From assembly GCA_021234155.1 (NCBI GenBank), contig JAJEKV010000040.1, positions 5,045,229-5,109,228 of the forward strand: 64,000 nt of DNA, in the 5' to 3' direction. Made by a program: the position numbers and the translations under genes. This DNA is from Isoetes taiwanensis (Eukaryota > Streptophyta > Lycopodiopsida > Isoetales > Isoetaceae). Below the pieces are notes generated by a model that did not search any database, was not told where the DNA came from, and saw nothing but the letters and a program-made list of their open reading frames with translations. Below are positions 1 to 11,161 of this stretch, one piece after another (within the stretch, counting starts at the first letter, position 1; every line of letters starts with the position of its first letter).

Positions 1-1275
1 AGATTCTCCTAGATTCTCCAAGACTCTAGAAAGGTTTCCCTAGATTCTATGAGATTCCATCAATGTTCGCTTATATTTCCCAAGATCTGCAGATGATTCC
101 TTGAGGAATTGTACAAATCCGACTAGAAATTAAATTCAAAGTGATGTGATGAAGGTTCTGTAGAGATTCTCCAAGATTTCACCAAGATTCTCTAGATACT
201 CAAAGATTTTATGAAGATTACCTTAGATTCCTTTAGATTCTTAGAGATTCTCTTGAGATTCCCCTGGATTCCCAAAGATTATCCTAAGATTCCTCAAGAT
301 TCCATGTAGATTCTTCTAGATTTCCTTAGATTTTATGAAGATTCCCCTTTAGAACACACCTAGTGTTAAAGATTCCCCTAGATCCCGTTGGATTCCCCCT
401 AAATTCCCTAAAATTCCATAAACATCCCCTAGGTTCTTAAGGTTCTACAAAGATTCCCCTAAATTTTCAAAGATTATCTGAAGATTTTTTTAGATTCCCA
501 TGTAGATTCCTCCTTTCGCATGTAGATTCTCCTAGATTCCCTTAGATTCTATGAAGATTCCACTAGATTCTCTAAGATTCCATCAAGATTCCCCTAGATT
601 CTCAAACATTTTTTGAAGATTCTCTTAGATTCCCCTATATTCTTTTAAATCCCATAGATTCCTTAAGATTCTCTTGATATTTCCTTGATTCCAAAGGTTA
701 TCTCAAGATTCCTCTAGATTCCTTTAGATTCTTAAATTTTCTCTTGAGATTCCCTTAGATTCCCAACTATTATCCGAAGATTCCTCTAGATTCTCCAAGA
801 TTCCATGTAGATTCTTCTAGATTCCCTAAGATTCTATGAAGATTCCCCTGCAGAACAGAGAACACACCTACTGTCAAAGATTCTCCTAGATCCCTTGGAA
901 TCTCCCGCGATTCCTTAAGATTCCATATAGATCCCCTAGATTCTTAAGGTTCTATAAAGATTCTCCAAGATTCTATGTAGATTCATTTAGATTCCTCAAG
1001 ATTCTATGTAGATTCTTCTAGATTTCCTTGAATTCTATGAAGATCCCGTTAGATCTCTAAGATTCCATCAAGATTTCCCTCGATTCTTAAACCTTTTTGA
1101 AGGTTTTCTTAGATTTCCCTAGATTCTTTTGAGATTCCCATAGATTCCTTAAGATTCTCTTGAGATTCCCTTGATTTTCAAAGATTATCCCAGGATTCCT
1201 CTATATTCCCTGAGTTTCTACATAGATTCTCAAGATTCCCTTAGATTCTATGAATATTCCCCTAGATTATCCAAC
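1..1275. repeat. AGATTC irregular array, block 1
   Basis: Almost the whole stretch is built from the hexamer AGATTC (often extended to TAGATTCYC or AAGATTCY), spaced irregularly about 9-18 bases apart. Common joints are CCCTAGATTC, CCAAGATTC and TATGAAGATTC. There are no stable long monomers, so it is a degenerate short-motif array rather than a classical satellite. It runs off the left edge of the window. No gene is supported in it; the short open frames follow from the repeat composition. Confidence 0.9.
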
Positions 1276-1860
1276 ATTGCACGGAATCTCATTGGAAAGC
1301 ATTTGATGAGAGGAATCCAAAGGCGTGGGTCTTACTTTGATCCGAGACCTCCATCGCAAGATAAAGTCATTTGAAGGCGATGCAAAAAAGGAAGCTTCTA
1401 AGAAAGCTTCATAATTAATGAGTTGCCACCTCACTATCTTTTCATTAAATAAGGATGAAACCTCACCTCCTTTAATATAAAAAATTCTAATTTAATAAGA
1501 AAATGAATCGCTAGGATTTCTCCTTCCCTTTTTTATCTAACGGTTAACATTGGTTGCACCAAATCCACTTTTAAGGAAGTTTCCTTGCACCTTCCTTATA
1601 AAAATCAAGGGCCACGATTTCGCCTCCCCTTTTGATCCGATGGTCCAGGGATGTGTTGCATGCCCTCATGCATGGCCATGCATGCCCCATGCATGACTCA
1701 TCCATAATCCAATGGCTCACATTGTGCCACTCAATCAATGCCCCCAATCCGATGGTAAAGAAGCGTGTTACATATTTTTAACATGTCTTATACACCATGG
1801 GTACATCGTTTTCAAGGCACACATAGAATAATTTTATACATATACAAGTGTTTGTAATAT
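1276..1860. repeat. Inter-array module, copy 1
   Basis: Non-AGATTC spacer. It starts with a version of the block containing ATTGGAAAGC and GAGAGGAATCCAA, continues through an AAGGAAGCTTC segment and an AT-rich part, and includes TCTAACGGTTA and GATCCGATGG. The part from about 1511 recurs nearly unchanged from 60680. The same module type occurs at about 2726, 5296, 61917 and 62797. I see no coding capacity. Confidence 0.8.
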
Positions 1861-2725
1861 GAGGGACTTGCTTAAAGCCCGAAGATTCTATGAAGGTTCT
1901 CTTAGATATGAAGATTCTCTTAGATTCTCTAAAATTCCATCAAGATTCCCTTAGATTCTCAAAACTTTTAGGAAGATTCCCCTAGATTCTCTTGAGATTC
2001 TCTTAGATTCTCCTAGATTCCCAAAAGTTTTCTTACATTCTTAATGTTCTATAAAGATTCCCTTAGATTCTTTATATTCTATGGAGATTCCCCTAGATTT
2101 TCTTAAGATTCCCAAAGATTCTCTAAAGATTCCCCTACATTCCAAAAGAATACCCCAAGATTCCTCTAGGTTCTCCAAGATTCTATCAAGATTCTCCTAG
2201 ATTCTTCTAGATTCTCCAAGATTCCATTAAGATTCCCATAGATTCTTAAAGATCTTATGAAGATTCCTTTAGATTCTCCTAGATTCCCAAAGATTAATTT
2301 AAGACTCCCTAATATTCTCTAAAGATTCCCCTAGATTCCAAAAGAATACTCCAAGATTCCTCTAGATTCTCCAAGATTCTATCAAGATTCTTCTAGATTC
2401 TCTAAGATTCCATTAAGATTCCTCTAGGCTCTTAAAGATTTTTTCAAGATTTCCCTAGATTCCCAAAGAAACGCTTGAGATTCCTCTAGTTCCCATAGAT
2501 TCTATGAAGATTCCCCTAGATTATCAAGTTTCCTGGTTCTTAAAGATTTTATCAAGATTCCCTTAGATTCCCTTACATTCTCAAAGATGCTCTCTTGAGA
2601 TTCCCATAGATTCTCATGATATTCCTCTGGATTCTCTAAGATCCTATAAAGATTCTTCTAGATTCCCTCAACTTACCATAGATTCCTTGAAACTCGAACA
2701 TTCCAAAAAGATTCTTAATGTTCGA
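1861..2725. repeat. AGATTC irregular array, block 2
   Basis: Same AGATTC-based array as at the left edge. The part from about 2250 is essentially identical to 62319-62790. A more diverged version lies at 61046-61910. Confidence 0.9.
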
Positions 2726-3270
2726 TCATGTTGGCTCCAACTGTGTCAAAGCATCACTCATTGGAAAGCTCTCGACGAGAGGAATCCAACAGCATAGGTC
2801 CCACCTTCATCCGACCCCTCTACCGCAAGCTACGTGCTGTTGAAGGCGATTAAACGAAAGGAAGCTTCCTAGAATGTCCGCTAATAAATGCTTTACCACC
2901 TCATTATTTTTTTTTTTATTAATGAGGGTGCCACCTCACCTCCTTTATAAAAAAATTTAATTTAATATTAAAAAGTTAATGGCTAGGATTTATGCTCACT
3001 TTTTGATCTAACGGTTAAGATCTGCTACACGAAATTCACTTTTTGGCACCTTCCTTGCACCTTCCCCAAAAAATCAAGGGCTAGGATTTCACCTTTCCCT
3101 TTGATCCAACGGTTCATAGATGGGGTGTATGCCCCCATGTATGACTCATGCATGCCCCCATCAAAATCCAAGGGCTTAAGCTATGCCACCTCACCAACTT
3201 TTTATCCAAGTGCCAAGATCAAAACTTTATATGTAATGTGCTATTTTATGACCACCCCCATGAGTTTCTA
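2726..3270. repeat. Inter-array module, copy 2
   Basis: Fullest copy of the spacer module. It begins near TTCGATCATGTTGGCTCC, then ATTGGAAAGCTCTCGACG, a GGAAGCTTCC segment, an AT-rich stretch, TCTAACGGTTA, and GATCCAACGGTT. The right-hand copies are at 61917-62318 and 62797-63340. The 63-codon open frame at 3101-3292 recurs at 63168-63359, but only because the DNA is duplicated. Confidence 0.85.
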
Positions 3271-3279
3271 TATACATAT

Positions 3280-3330
3280 TAAGATAAGATAAGATAAGAT
3301 AATGATATATATACACATACACACACATAT
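3280..3330. repeat. AAGAT/AT microsatellite
   Basis: Four to five tandem AAGAT units (TAAGATAAGATAAGATAAGA) followed by TA/CA-rich simple sequence. The same tract appears at about 63347-63400, and a short version at about 29586. Confidence 0.85.
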
Positions 3331-3654
3331 ACACAAGTTATTGTACTATGAGTAGTTGCATTATGAGTGGTTGTACCATGAATGATATTAGGCAGGACCC
3401 AACAGTCACACAACAAAGCAATGTTAGGGTGGTGAGTACGTTATTTGTCCTAAACCATCATCCCAGACTTATCTTACTAAGACCAAATAGAATTAGACAA
3501 CCTCTTTACACAAAGTAAAACCAAATAGTGTCGAGCTACAATAATCAGTAAATGAACTACTGCGCTATTCATAAGGTTAAGTTAAAGAGGCCCTTTAAAC
3601 AAATTTAGTTACCAAGCTAGAGCAAATGACTAGTTATGTTAATGCACATCATTG
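3331..3654. other. Intergenic spacer between arrays
   Basis: AT-rich unique-looking sequence without a supported gene. It is duplicated at about 63400-63755, where a short extra repeat of an ACAACCTCTTTACACA segment is seen. Confidence 0.7.
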
Positions 3655-5295
3655 TTCCCGTAGATTCTCCAAGATTCCATCTAAATTGCCGTAGATTCTT
3701 AGAGATTTTATGACGATTCTCCTAGATTCCCCAAGATTCTATGAAGATTCTCTTAGATTCTCTAAGATTCCATCAAGATTCTTCTAGATTCTCAAAAATT
3801 CTAGAAAGATTTCATTAGACCCTAAATTCCCAAAGATTCTCTTAGATTTCCCTAGATTCCCCTACAGACCCCAAGATTTCTTCTAGATTAGCACAGATTC
3901 TTCAAGGTTTTATGAAGATTCCTGTAGATTTTCCTAGATTTCCAAAAATTCTTTTGAGATTCCCTAAGATTCCCCAAAGATTTTCCTAGATTCCAAGAGA
4001 ATACCCCAAGATTCCTCTAGATTCTCCAAGATTCTATGAAGATTATCCTAGATTCTTCTAGATTCTCCAAGATTCCATCAAGATTATTCTTAATTCTCAA
4101 AGATTTTAGGAAGATTCCCCTAGATTCCCAAAGAAACACTTGAGATTACTATAGATTCTCTTCAGATTTCCTTAGGTTGCCCCTAGATTTTATTAATATT
4201 CTCTTACATCCTCCATGATTCTATGTAAATTCCCATAGATTCTTAAAGATTTTATGACAATAACCTGAGGTTCTTCTATATTTCTATAGATTCTCTTAAG
4301 ATTCTCTAAGATTCCCAAAGATTATCCCATGATTCCTCTAGGGTCCCCAAGATTCTATGAAAATTCTCCTAGATTACCTAAGATTCTATGAATATTCTTT
4401 AGAATGTATAAGATTCCATCGAGATTCCCTTAGATTCTCAAAATCTAAAGGAAGATTCCCCCAACTTCCCTTACATTCTTAAAGATTCTCTCTTGAACCA
4501 TGTAGATTCTCTTAGATTTCCCAAGATTCTATAAAGACTTCGATAGAATCCCTATGATTCTCTTGAGATTCTCTAAGATCCTATGAAGATTCCCCTACAT
4601 TTTCCAAGATTGCACCAAGATTTCCTTAGATTCTTCAAGATTCTATCTATATTCCCATAGATTCTTAAAGATTTTATGACAATTTCCATTCTAAAGACTC
4701 CCTAAGATTCTCCTAGATTCCCAAAGATTATCCCATGATTCCTCTAGGTTCCCCAAGGTTCTATGAAGATGCTCTTAGATTCTCCTAGATTACCAAAGAT
4801 TCTCTAAAATTCTTAAAGTTCTACAAAGGTTCCCCAGATTCTTAAGGTTCCTCTAGATTTTATTAAGATTCTCCTAGATTCTCTAAGATTCCATCTAGAT
4901 TCCAGTAGATTCTTAAAGATTTTATGAAGATTCTTTAGATTCCCCTAGATTCCAAAAGAATACCCCAAGATTCCTCTAGATTCTATGAAGATTCTCCTAG
5001 ATTCTTCTAGATTTTCCAAGATTCCATCAAGATTACTTTAAATTCTCAAAGATTTTAGGAATATTCCCCTAGATTTCCAAAGAATCGCTTGAGATTCCTC
5101 TAGATTCTCTTGAGATTCCTCTAGATTCTCTTGCGATTCCTCTAGTTCCCATAGATTTTATGAAGATTCCCCTAGATCCCAAGATTCCTTCAAGTTTCCT
5201 CTAGGATCTTAAAGTTTGCTCTCTTGAGATTCCCAGAAACTCGAAGATTCCTAGAAGATTCCTTGAAACTCGAAGATTTCCAGAAGATTCTTAGT
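3655..5295. repeat. AGATTC irregular array, block 3
   Basis: Longest uninterrupted AGATTC array in the window. The first ~280 bases match the right edge of the window (from about 63755) nearly base for base. No gene is supported. Confidence 0.9.
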
Positions 5296-5640
5296 ATTCG
5301 ATCATGTTGGCTCCAACTGCAAGAAAATAGTGCCAAAGGACCACTCATTGGAAAGCTCTCGATGAGAGCAATCCAATGACGGACCCACCTTCATCCGACC
5401 CTAAGGCGATTAAGCAAAGGGAAGCTTCCGAGAATTTCCACTCATAAATAGTTTGCCACCTCGCTACTTTTTTTATTAATGAGGGTGCCACCTCACCTCC
5501 TTTAAAAAGAAAACAAATTTAATATTAAAAAGTTAATGGCTAGGATTTATGCTCACCTTTTGATCGGACGGTTAAGATTTGCTACACCAAATATTGCGGC
5601 CACCTCATCATGTGGCATTGAATGCATTCCAATACACGTG
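5296..5640. repeat. Inter-array module, copy 3 (diverged)
   Basis: Begins with the same GATCATGTTGGCTCCAAC block and ATTGGAAAGCTCTCGATG motif as the other copies, then the GGAAGCTTCC and AT-rich parts. It carries GATCGGACGGTTAAG where the others carry GATCTAACGGTTAAG, so it has diverged more. Confidence 0.8.
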
Positions 5641-5716
5641 GCAACAAATTGGGCCATTTATTTCGCACATTCGACGGTCCAAATTAATTTGGCTTAAGCT
5701 GCCCCCTTGATGTTCC

Positions 5717-5791
5717 AGTACTTTGAGGTGTCGTTGCATGGACGGTCGATCTCAGATCTGGACGGCTCACATGGCGACACCTCAAAGTACT
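5717..5791. repeat. Perfect 17-bp inverted repeat
   Basis: AGTACTTTGAGGTGTCG at 5717-5733 is the exact reverse complement of 5775-5791, with 41 bases between. The loop contains two GGACGG motifs and GATCTCAGATC. It could form a cruciform or transcript hairpin, or be the core of a small foldback element. No target duplication was found. Confidence 0.8.
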
Positions 5792-5799
5792 ATTTTTGC

Positions 5800-6860
5800 T
5801 ACCACTCTTTTTTCTGGCATGCAAAAGAGTCAACTGAAAAATAAGAACTACAACCATTAATCCTCGAGCCTAACCCTCACTTTTTCGATCCCTGCTATAT
5901 TATGTGCTTCAGATGGATTTACCAAACATATTTAGGTCACGTGCAGATGTTCCGTCGTGGCCGTTCCCCGCTACAGACGTTCATGCTCAAAAGTCACGCT
6001 CTACTCATGGCCACACGCTTGGTCAAAATTCTTCTTCAAAACTCACGCAACACTGACGCTTCATCACGCTTTATTACCAGAAATTTTGATGGTTGATAAT
6101 GGGGATGGCATTATAGTGCTTACTTTTTAAAGCCCCAATATTATATTTTTTTAATGGTGTTTGGAGCATTGTGTTGTCACTTTTAGCCACCCCTATAAGG
6201 GGATGGTACTCACTATTTTTAATGCTCTCCAGACTCTTTTTTGGCCTATGTACGTCGGTGTCAACATCATTTGGGCATCAAGTTTGTGACATTGCGCATT
6301 CATAAAGACTTTTTTGGTGACAACACCCAACCATTCCTATTATTTACTCTCCTAATTCTTGGCACCATATTGTAAATGATACTTCTCGTATAAAAGTCTG
6401 TACATATTTTTGCGTTAAAAATGTTTTAAGGGGAGGTGGCGTTAACCACCTAGTGGTTAATATTATACACATGTTAGTTGTCAGTGGTGGCAGACTACAC
6501 TTGGCATGCTTAGGTTAGCATAAGTGTATGATCTAGATTTAGATAGATGTAGGCTCAGATTTGCGGTCAACACTATATTAGACCGAAGCCACTTCAGATG
6601 TATTCAGATTTGATCTCATATTTAAAAAGCCTCATTTGGCATACATTTTTCATATTTTTTGGGGGGGAGGGGGGGTTCATCCCTGTGGGTGGGAGTCCCT
6701 GTGGATGGGAGGTTTGATTCCTGTTACTGCGGGAATTTTTTAAGATGAGGTTCAAATGGATTGAAAAGCCAAAATGGAGTGCTATAAGTCAATGGAATGC
6801 ATGGCAAATGGCTAGAATTTGCATGGAAAACTTTTTATAGTCCATTTTGCAAAATTTATA
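5800..6860. other. AT-rich intergenic stretch
   Basis: No gene supported. It includes a G-run near 6660-6680 followed by a short imperfect duplication around CCTGTGGGTGGGAG and CCTGTGGATGGGAG. Confidence 0.6.
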
Positions 6861-6865
6861 CTCAG

Positions 6866-7300
6866 AGATCTAGGATCAGGATAGAGTGATCCAGTTTTGA
6901 TCGAATTTTAATCTATTTTGACGATATAGATGCTTGAATGCAAAATTCAGTACTCAAAGATCTAGGACTCGGGTTCCTTCGTGCCAAAGGCCTCTCCAAC
7001 AATGTAGGAAGCCCACTAGGCATGGAGTGACCCGCTTGGGTCTGTTTTGGTCGAATTTAACCTATTTTGATGATATAAGATGTTGAATGCAAAATTCGAT
7101 TACTTCTAGCCTATCTAATAACTTATATCATATTAATCTAACACTTTTAAACGAATTTTTAGGCAACCGGGTTACTTTGCATGAAAGGGGGTCTTCCAGA
7201 TTGTGGAAAGGCCTCCAGGCATGGAGTGATCTGTGTCACCCAATTTTGACTCATTTTTATTCAAATAACTTAAAGTGTAACATGCTCATCAAAAATTTCA
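6866..7300. repeat. Three diverged ~150-200 bp direct repeats
   Basis: Three successive segments share GGAGTGAYCC near their start, then TTTTGGTCGAATTT and ATTTTGACGATATA-like blocks (about 6886, 7028 and 7223). Divergence is high. No coding capacity is evident. Confidence 0.5.
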
Positions 7301-7312
7301 TACATAACTAAT

Positions 7313-7573
7313 TCAAAAAAAGTTTTTACAAAATACCTTAAATTTATCCTTCCGGACCCTCCTCGCCAAATTCATGTCCCTGGGCCTGACCGTTACTCGC
7401 TTGGCATGGATGGCACAGAGGTTTGACTCCTCAAAAAGCTGCGTGAGCTCTGCTTCAGGTGCTTCTTGGCATGCCGGTACCATCATCGGGGTGACCCAAT
7501 AATCAGTCGTGAAATCCTCCATCACCTCTCGAAGTAGGCATCTGAAATGGGCCTTCCGAATTAACAGGTTCAT
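7313..7573 (-). pseudogene. Histone H3-like histone-fold domain (diverged)
   Basis: An open frame covers most of an H3 histone fold. LLIRK at the start corresponds to the end of the H3 alpha-N/alpha-1 junction, followed by LREVMEDF, loop 1 with TTDYWV, then [16 protein letters not shown] in alpha-2, [16 protein letters not shown] at loop 2, and LARRVR in alpha-3. H3 would normally help form the nucleosome core with H4. The loop-1 to alpha-2 spacing equals canonical H3 and lacks the extra residues typical of plant CENH3, yet the rest is far more diverged than a normal H3. Just upstream, in another frame, [15 protein letters not shown] occupies the place of the alpha-N helix, which suggests a frameshift. 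The C-terminus runs past the usual end into a basic/aromatic tail. No clean start codon links it to the upstream tail, so I call it a pseudogene or a poorly assembled gene. Seen: the motifs. Known: the H3 fold. Inferred: origin. Confidence 0.65.
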
Positions 7574-7743
7574 GCATTGTTGGAAGCACCAAATCTCTCA
7601 AAAAGCTCGATTGTGCTTGGAATTTGGCTCATGGTGGACCCTCTAAGTTGAGGCGGTAGAGGCTTAATATTTGACTTTGGTCGGCCACCTTTGACAAACC
7701 TTGGCACTCTCTACTTGTAGTATCAGCAATTATATCGGATCCA

Positions 7744-8480
7744 TCAGCGGAGATAATTCTTGTATGCTGCCTTCTTCTTCTCGTACTCGATGTCTTGTTT
7801 TCGCTTAAATGGCGTTTTACTTGTCTTGTACTTCTTGGGTGGCTTGGGCTGCATTTGGTATGGTGGCCGAGTGTTAGGATCCGTCTGTTCTCGGGCATTC
7901 TCCTCCTCTTCTTTTTCAGCCTCTTTTTTCCCCTCTTGTTGGTGCGGTTCTTCCTCCTCCGCGTTCGGTTGTGGTTCTCTAGTAACCATGCCCTTCTTCC
8001 CTTTTTTTTTGCATTGCTTGGTCCTACTGCTCTTCTTGCTACTAGCGTTACTCTTGTTGTCGAGATTGCTCCTGCGACTTGCTCCTAACCTTCGGAAGCA
8101 GACCCTATGATCTCCATTTCTTTCGAGCCTTGCGACAATTCACCTGAAGTGCTAGGTCGATGGTCCTCCATAGAGTGATACGATTCGTCTGAAGAGCTCA
8201 ACTTGCTAGGTTCGTCGCTTGGCATGGGCCGCAGAGTCTCAAGAATTCGCTTGTTGTCATCCGTGTGAGTGCTTCAACGTTTAGGCGTAAGCTAGGGCTT
8301 TCAACCTTCCTGGCTTCCTGTTTGGTCCTCCCAACAACTTGGCTCCTTTTATGTTATGGTGGCCTCTTTGAGAGCTCTTGCCTCCATTGATGGTCAACTG
8401 TGCCTATTCGCGATGCCTTTGGGTCAAACTCGCAGACTGTTCGTTCGGTGCACACTCTATGGCATCTTCAAAGATTAGCT
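7744..8480 (-). pseudogene. Charged N-terminal tail region of the H3-like remnant
   Basis: Upstream of the histone fold and on the same strand, coding-like sequence continues through three frames. Farthest upstream, at about 8294-8329, it encodes RTKQEARKVESPS, close to the H3 N-terminus (ARTKQTARKS). Next, at about 8090-8270, comes a Ser/Asp/Glu-rich segment containing SSSDESYHS. Then, at 7744-8110, a Lys/Glu-rich segment includes a second SRTKQCKKKGKK, a long EEE/KEAEKEEEE stretch, and KPPKKYKTSKTPFKRKQ. If joined, the tail would exceed 300 residues, far longer than the ~40-residue H3 tail. The frame changes mean either introns that I cannot place or decay. It could instead be an unrelated charged protein adjacent to an H3 fragment. 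Confidence 0.4.
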
Positions 8481-8971
8481 TAGAATTTGCCTTACATAAA
8501 CAATGGAGAGGTTTAGGCTACAATCTGGGAACTTCTAAAGAGTAAGGGTGCTTCCATAGATTTTTGGTGGCCACATTTCCTTAGAGTCAATGTATTATAA
8601 CAATAGGTTATTAATTAATGTACTTTCTCTAATCACTTAACTATTTCTCGAAATTTCTCTATTTCTTTTGGGCAAAATATTGGTCATTTCGCACCATTTT
8701 TTTTCAAGCTTCCTCTTGAGCGATTTTCCGTTCAATTTTCACTTGTAAAATGTGGTTCATGAACAACTTGAGCTCAATGTATATTTGGACTGTATTATTT
8801 CTACCCCCTAGTCTATAACTTAATCTAAATTTTGACCTTGCTAATGGGAAACAATTTTCTCCTACTTTTCATAGTTCAAGATTGGAATTTTCATTCCATT
8901 CCTTAACTAAGCCAGTTAATCTATCTATTTAGGATCATGACCAGTGTTGGATCTTGGTCAACCAAGATCAT
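8481..8971. other. AT-rich spacer between H3-like remnant and candidate PBS
   Basis: No motif supports a gene. If the candidate LTR element is real, this would be its minus-strand leader, where gag would normally start; I see no gag. Confidence 0.4.
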
Positions 8972-8984
8972 TGCTTTGATACCA
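8972..8984 (-). promoter_or_regulatory. Candidate retrotransposon primer-binding site
   Basis: On the minus strand the sequence reads TGGTATCAAAGCA, which differs slightly from TGGTATCAGAGC, the usual Ty1-copia site complementary to the initiator tRNA-Met. It is preceded by GCGTCA plus two bases, compatible with an LTR ending in CA. This implies a minus-strand LTR at higher coordinates. A chance match is possible. Confidence 0.4.
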
Positions 8985-8987
8985 TTC

Positions 8988-9690
8988 TGACGCTCCCCAC
9001 CAAATATACGACACTCGTTATACATCTCGAGGGAAATCCCCCATCCAGCAAACCTGCCGCATGGGCCCTCCGTCTATCCCGCACCTGGGATGGCCATGTT
9101 GCAAGAAGGGCTCCTATAACAGTGAAATCATAAACATAAACATCAACACTAGCAATAACATATCCATCATAGTCATCAATACATCATCCATCATATGAGC
9201 TCCTACCCAGGCTCAAACTCATTAAGAGAGCAAACTAATGGCAGTGATCTCAAGATATAACAGATCGAGTTATGACAATGACATGGGCTGGCAATAGACA
9301 ATGGCTAGGATTGACCACTCCATCTGCCCATCCTGTGTATATTTTGCAGATGGGCTAAATCAGGCTATGTTGTGACTATAACCTGCCGGATACACAATCT
9401 CTTGGTACCACCCAAGGAGACTACTTCAGGTTGCACCTTCCCAGTCCGACGAGGTAGGAAGAGTTGCAGCTCCTCTTCCCAGAGTGTAGTGGCTCAATAG
9501 GCGACTAGAGGATCGTGGCGACACACATCCTTTCTTGACTGAACTCCCAATACTAAGAGCCAGGCCAACACTTGCAACTCTTTGAGAGTCAGGGCAACAC
9601 CATTGACCCAGAAGTGTCGGACCCATGCCCTATGCTGTGCTGCAGCAGACGATTCTCGGAACGGAGTTTCGGAACAAGTTTCCAGTACTG
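8988..9690 (-). mobile_element. Possible solo or partial LTR
   Basis: Region upstream (minus strand) of the candidate primer-binding site. The 3' boundary at 8988 ends in TCA. I could not locate a matching TG start or a second LTR, so the outer limit is arbitrary. It contains no supported gene. Confidence 0.25.
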
Positions 9691-10480
9691 GTGGAGCCGA
9701 AAAATGGCCTAGGGTTAGAGTTTGGCCATTAGTAGGTTAAGGTTGCCATGTCATGCCATGTGGCTCAAATAGGGTGCATCCATGTGGCGAGTTGCCAATA
9801 GGATGGAGCCTTGTGAAAATAGTTATATACCTTAGGTTGGGTAAGTTATGTATAATGGCTTAGCCATGTTTCCTTCTTCACACTAAGGTATACAACGCTA
9901 CTAAAGTAAGCTTGTATGGTGAGGTGGCCTAAAAGATACATATTTATACCATATATTTTAGGAAAACATCACAACTATCATCCAACTATGGGATGAAGAA
10001 TGCACCTCTATCTGTTGAGGAACTAAATATTCATGCAATACTAAGTTTGCTATTCTCTACAATAAAGGCCATTGAGACCAAATAGTCCTCTTAAAATTTG
10101 CACCAAGCTCCTTATTACTTGGTGCAAACTTCAAGATGAAAAGCAATATGGATTGCCCCACTGCCATAGAATGGTGTTGACGACAGATTTTTTGATTCCA
10201 CAAGTGTAGGTCTTTGAATCTCTATATATACATACATACATATATAGATACATACATAGCTTTTTGCATCTATCAAGGTATAGATCCCCTGAAAAAGGGG
10301 GAGGCTGCTAATGAAGCAATATATATAAGTTACGCACCGTTCCTACGGTGCATGTTCTTACGACGCAAGTCCAGGTTGGTTCCTTTTAAAATATTTATGT
10401 TCTACACTTTTATTTTGGGAGCGAGGTGTTTACTCGTATTGCTATTCTAGGCCTGCAATATCCATGAGCATTTGAAACAT
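9691..10480. other. AT-rich intergenic stretch with TACA microsatellite
   Basis: No gene supported. A short ATACATACATAC-type tract lies at about 10222-10258. Confidence 0.6.
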
Positions 10481-10955
10481 TTTATCATTCCTCTTTACAA
10501 AATTTCAAAAAAAAAAACTTTTTATTTTTAAATTGAGGTGCTTACCCATAAGCACCTAAAATAGTCTAGAATATTCTAAAAGCTTATATTTTGACTCTTT
10601 GCAAAAATCTTAAAAAAACTTTCTATTTTATTGAGTTGCTTATCTACGACCATTTAGAATGTTTCAAAACTTTCTAGAATATTTCAAAACATTAAAGAAC
10701 TTTTTAGAACTATCTAGAACATTCTAGAACATTCTATTTTGACTCTTCACAAAATTTTATAGAAAAATTTCGAGTTTTAGATTTATTGAACTTTCTACAA
10801 CTGTCCGGAACCTTTTAGAACATTCTAGAACACCCTAGCAAAAAAATATCTATTTTTAGAACGAGGTGCTTATCTATGAGCATGTAAACTTTTCTAAAAT
10901 ATTCTATTTTGTCCTTTTGCCCATTATAACATTCTAAACCAACTTTCTATTTTTA
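10481..10955. repeat. TTCTAGAACATTC array (left part, interrupted by LINE)
   Basis: Degenerate array of AACATTCTAGAACATTCTATT-like words mixed with 'TTTCTATTTTTAGAnTGAGGTGCTT' joints. Around 10700-10740 the order GAA-TTC-GAA-TTC with 2-bp gaps fits a heat shock element pattern. The array continues at 17254 on the other side of the LINE. The same family reappears at 19440-20310. Confidence 0.75.
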
Positions 10956-11161
10956 TTTTTTTATTTTTTTTGGAATGAAGGCAGATGTTCTATTCATTAT
11001 AAATACATTTAGAAAAGGAGCTTAAAAATCCCCTTTCTTAACAGAAATAGTCTCTCACGAAGGAGAGATCTCGAGTCCTAATATATATAACAACAAAAGG
11101 TATAAACTGGAAAGAGCCTGATAAGTTTAAAATAGCAAAGATAGACTTAGTTTTCTCCTGA

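Noticed and set aside
3101-3292. 63-codon open frame conserved at 63168-63359
   Set aside because: The identity comes from the duplicated noncoding module and microsatellite; the frame ends inside the AAGAT tract and shows no protein features.
7313-7573. Bona fide plant CENH3
   Set aside because: Loop 1 to alpha-2 spacing equals canonical H3 and lacks the extra residues characteristic of CENH3. I therefore call it only H3-like.
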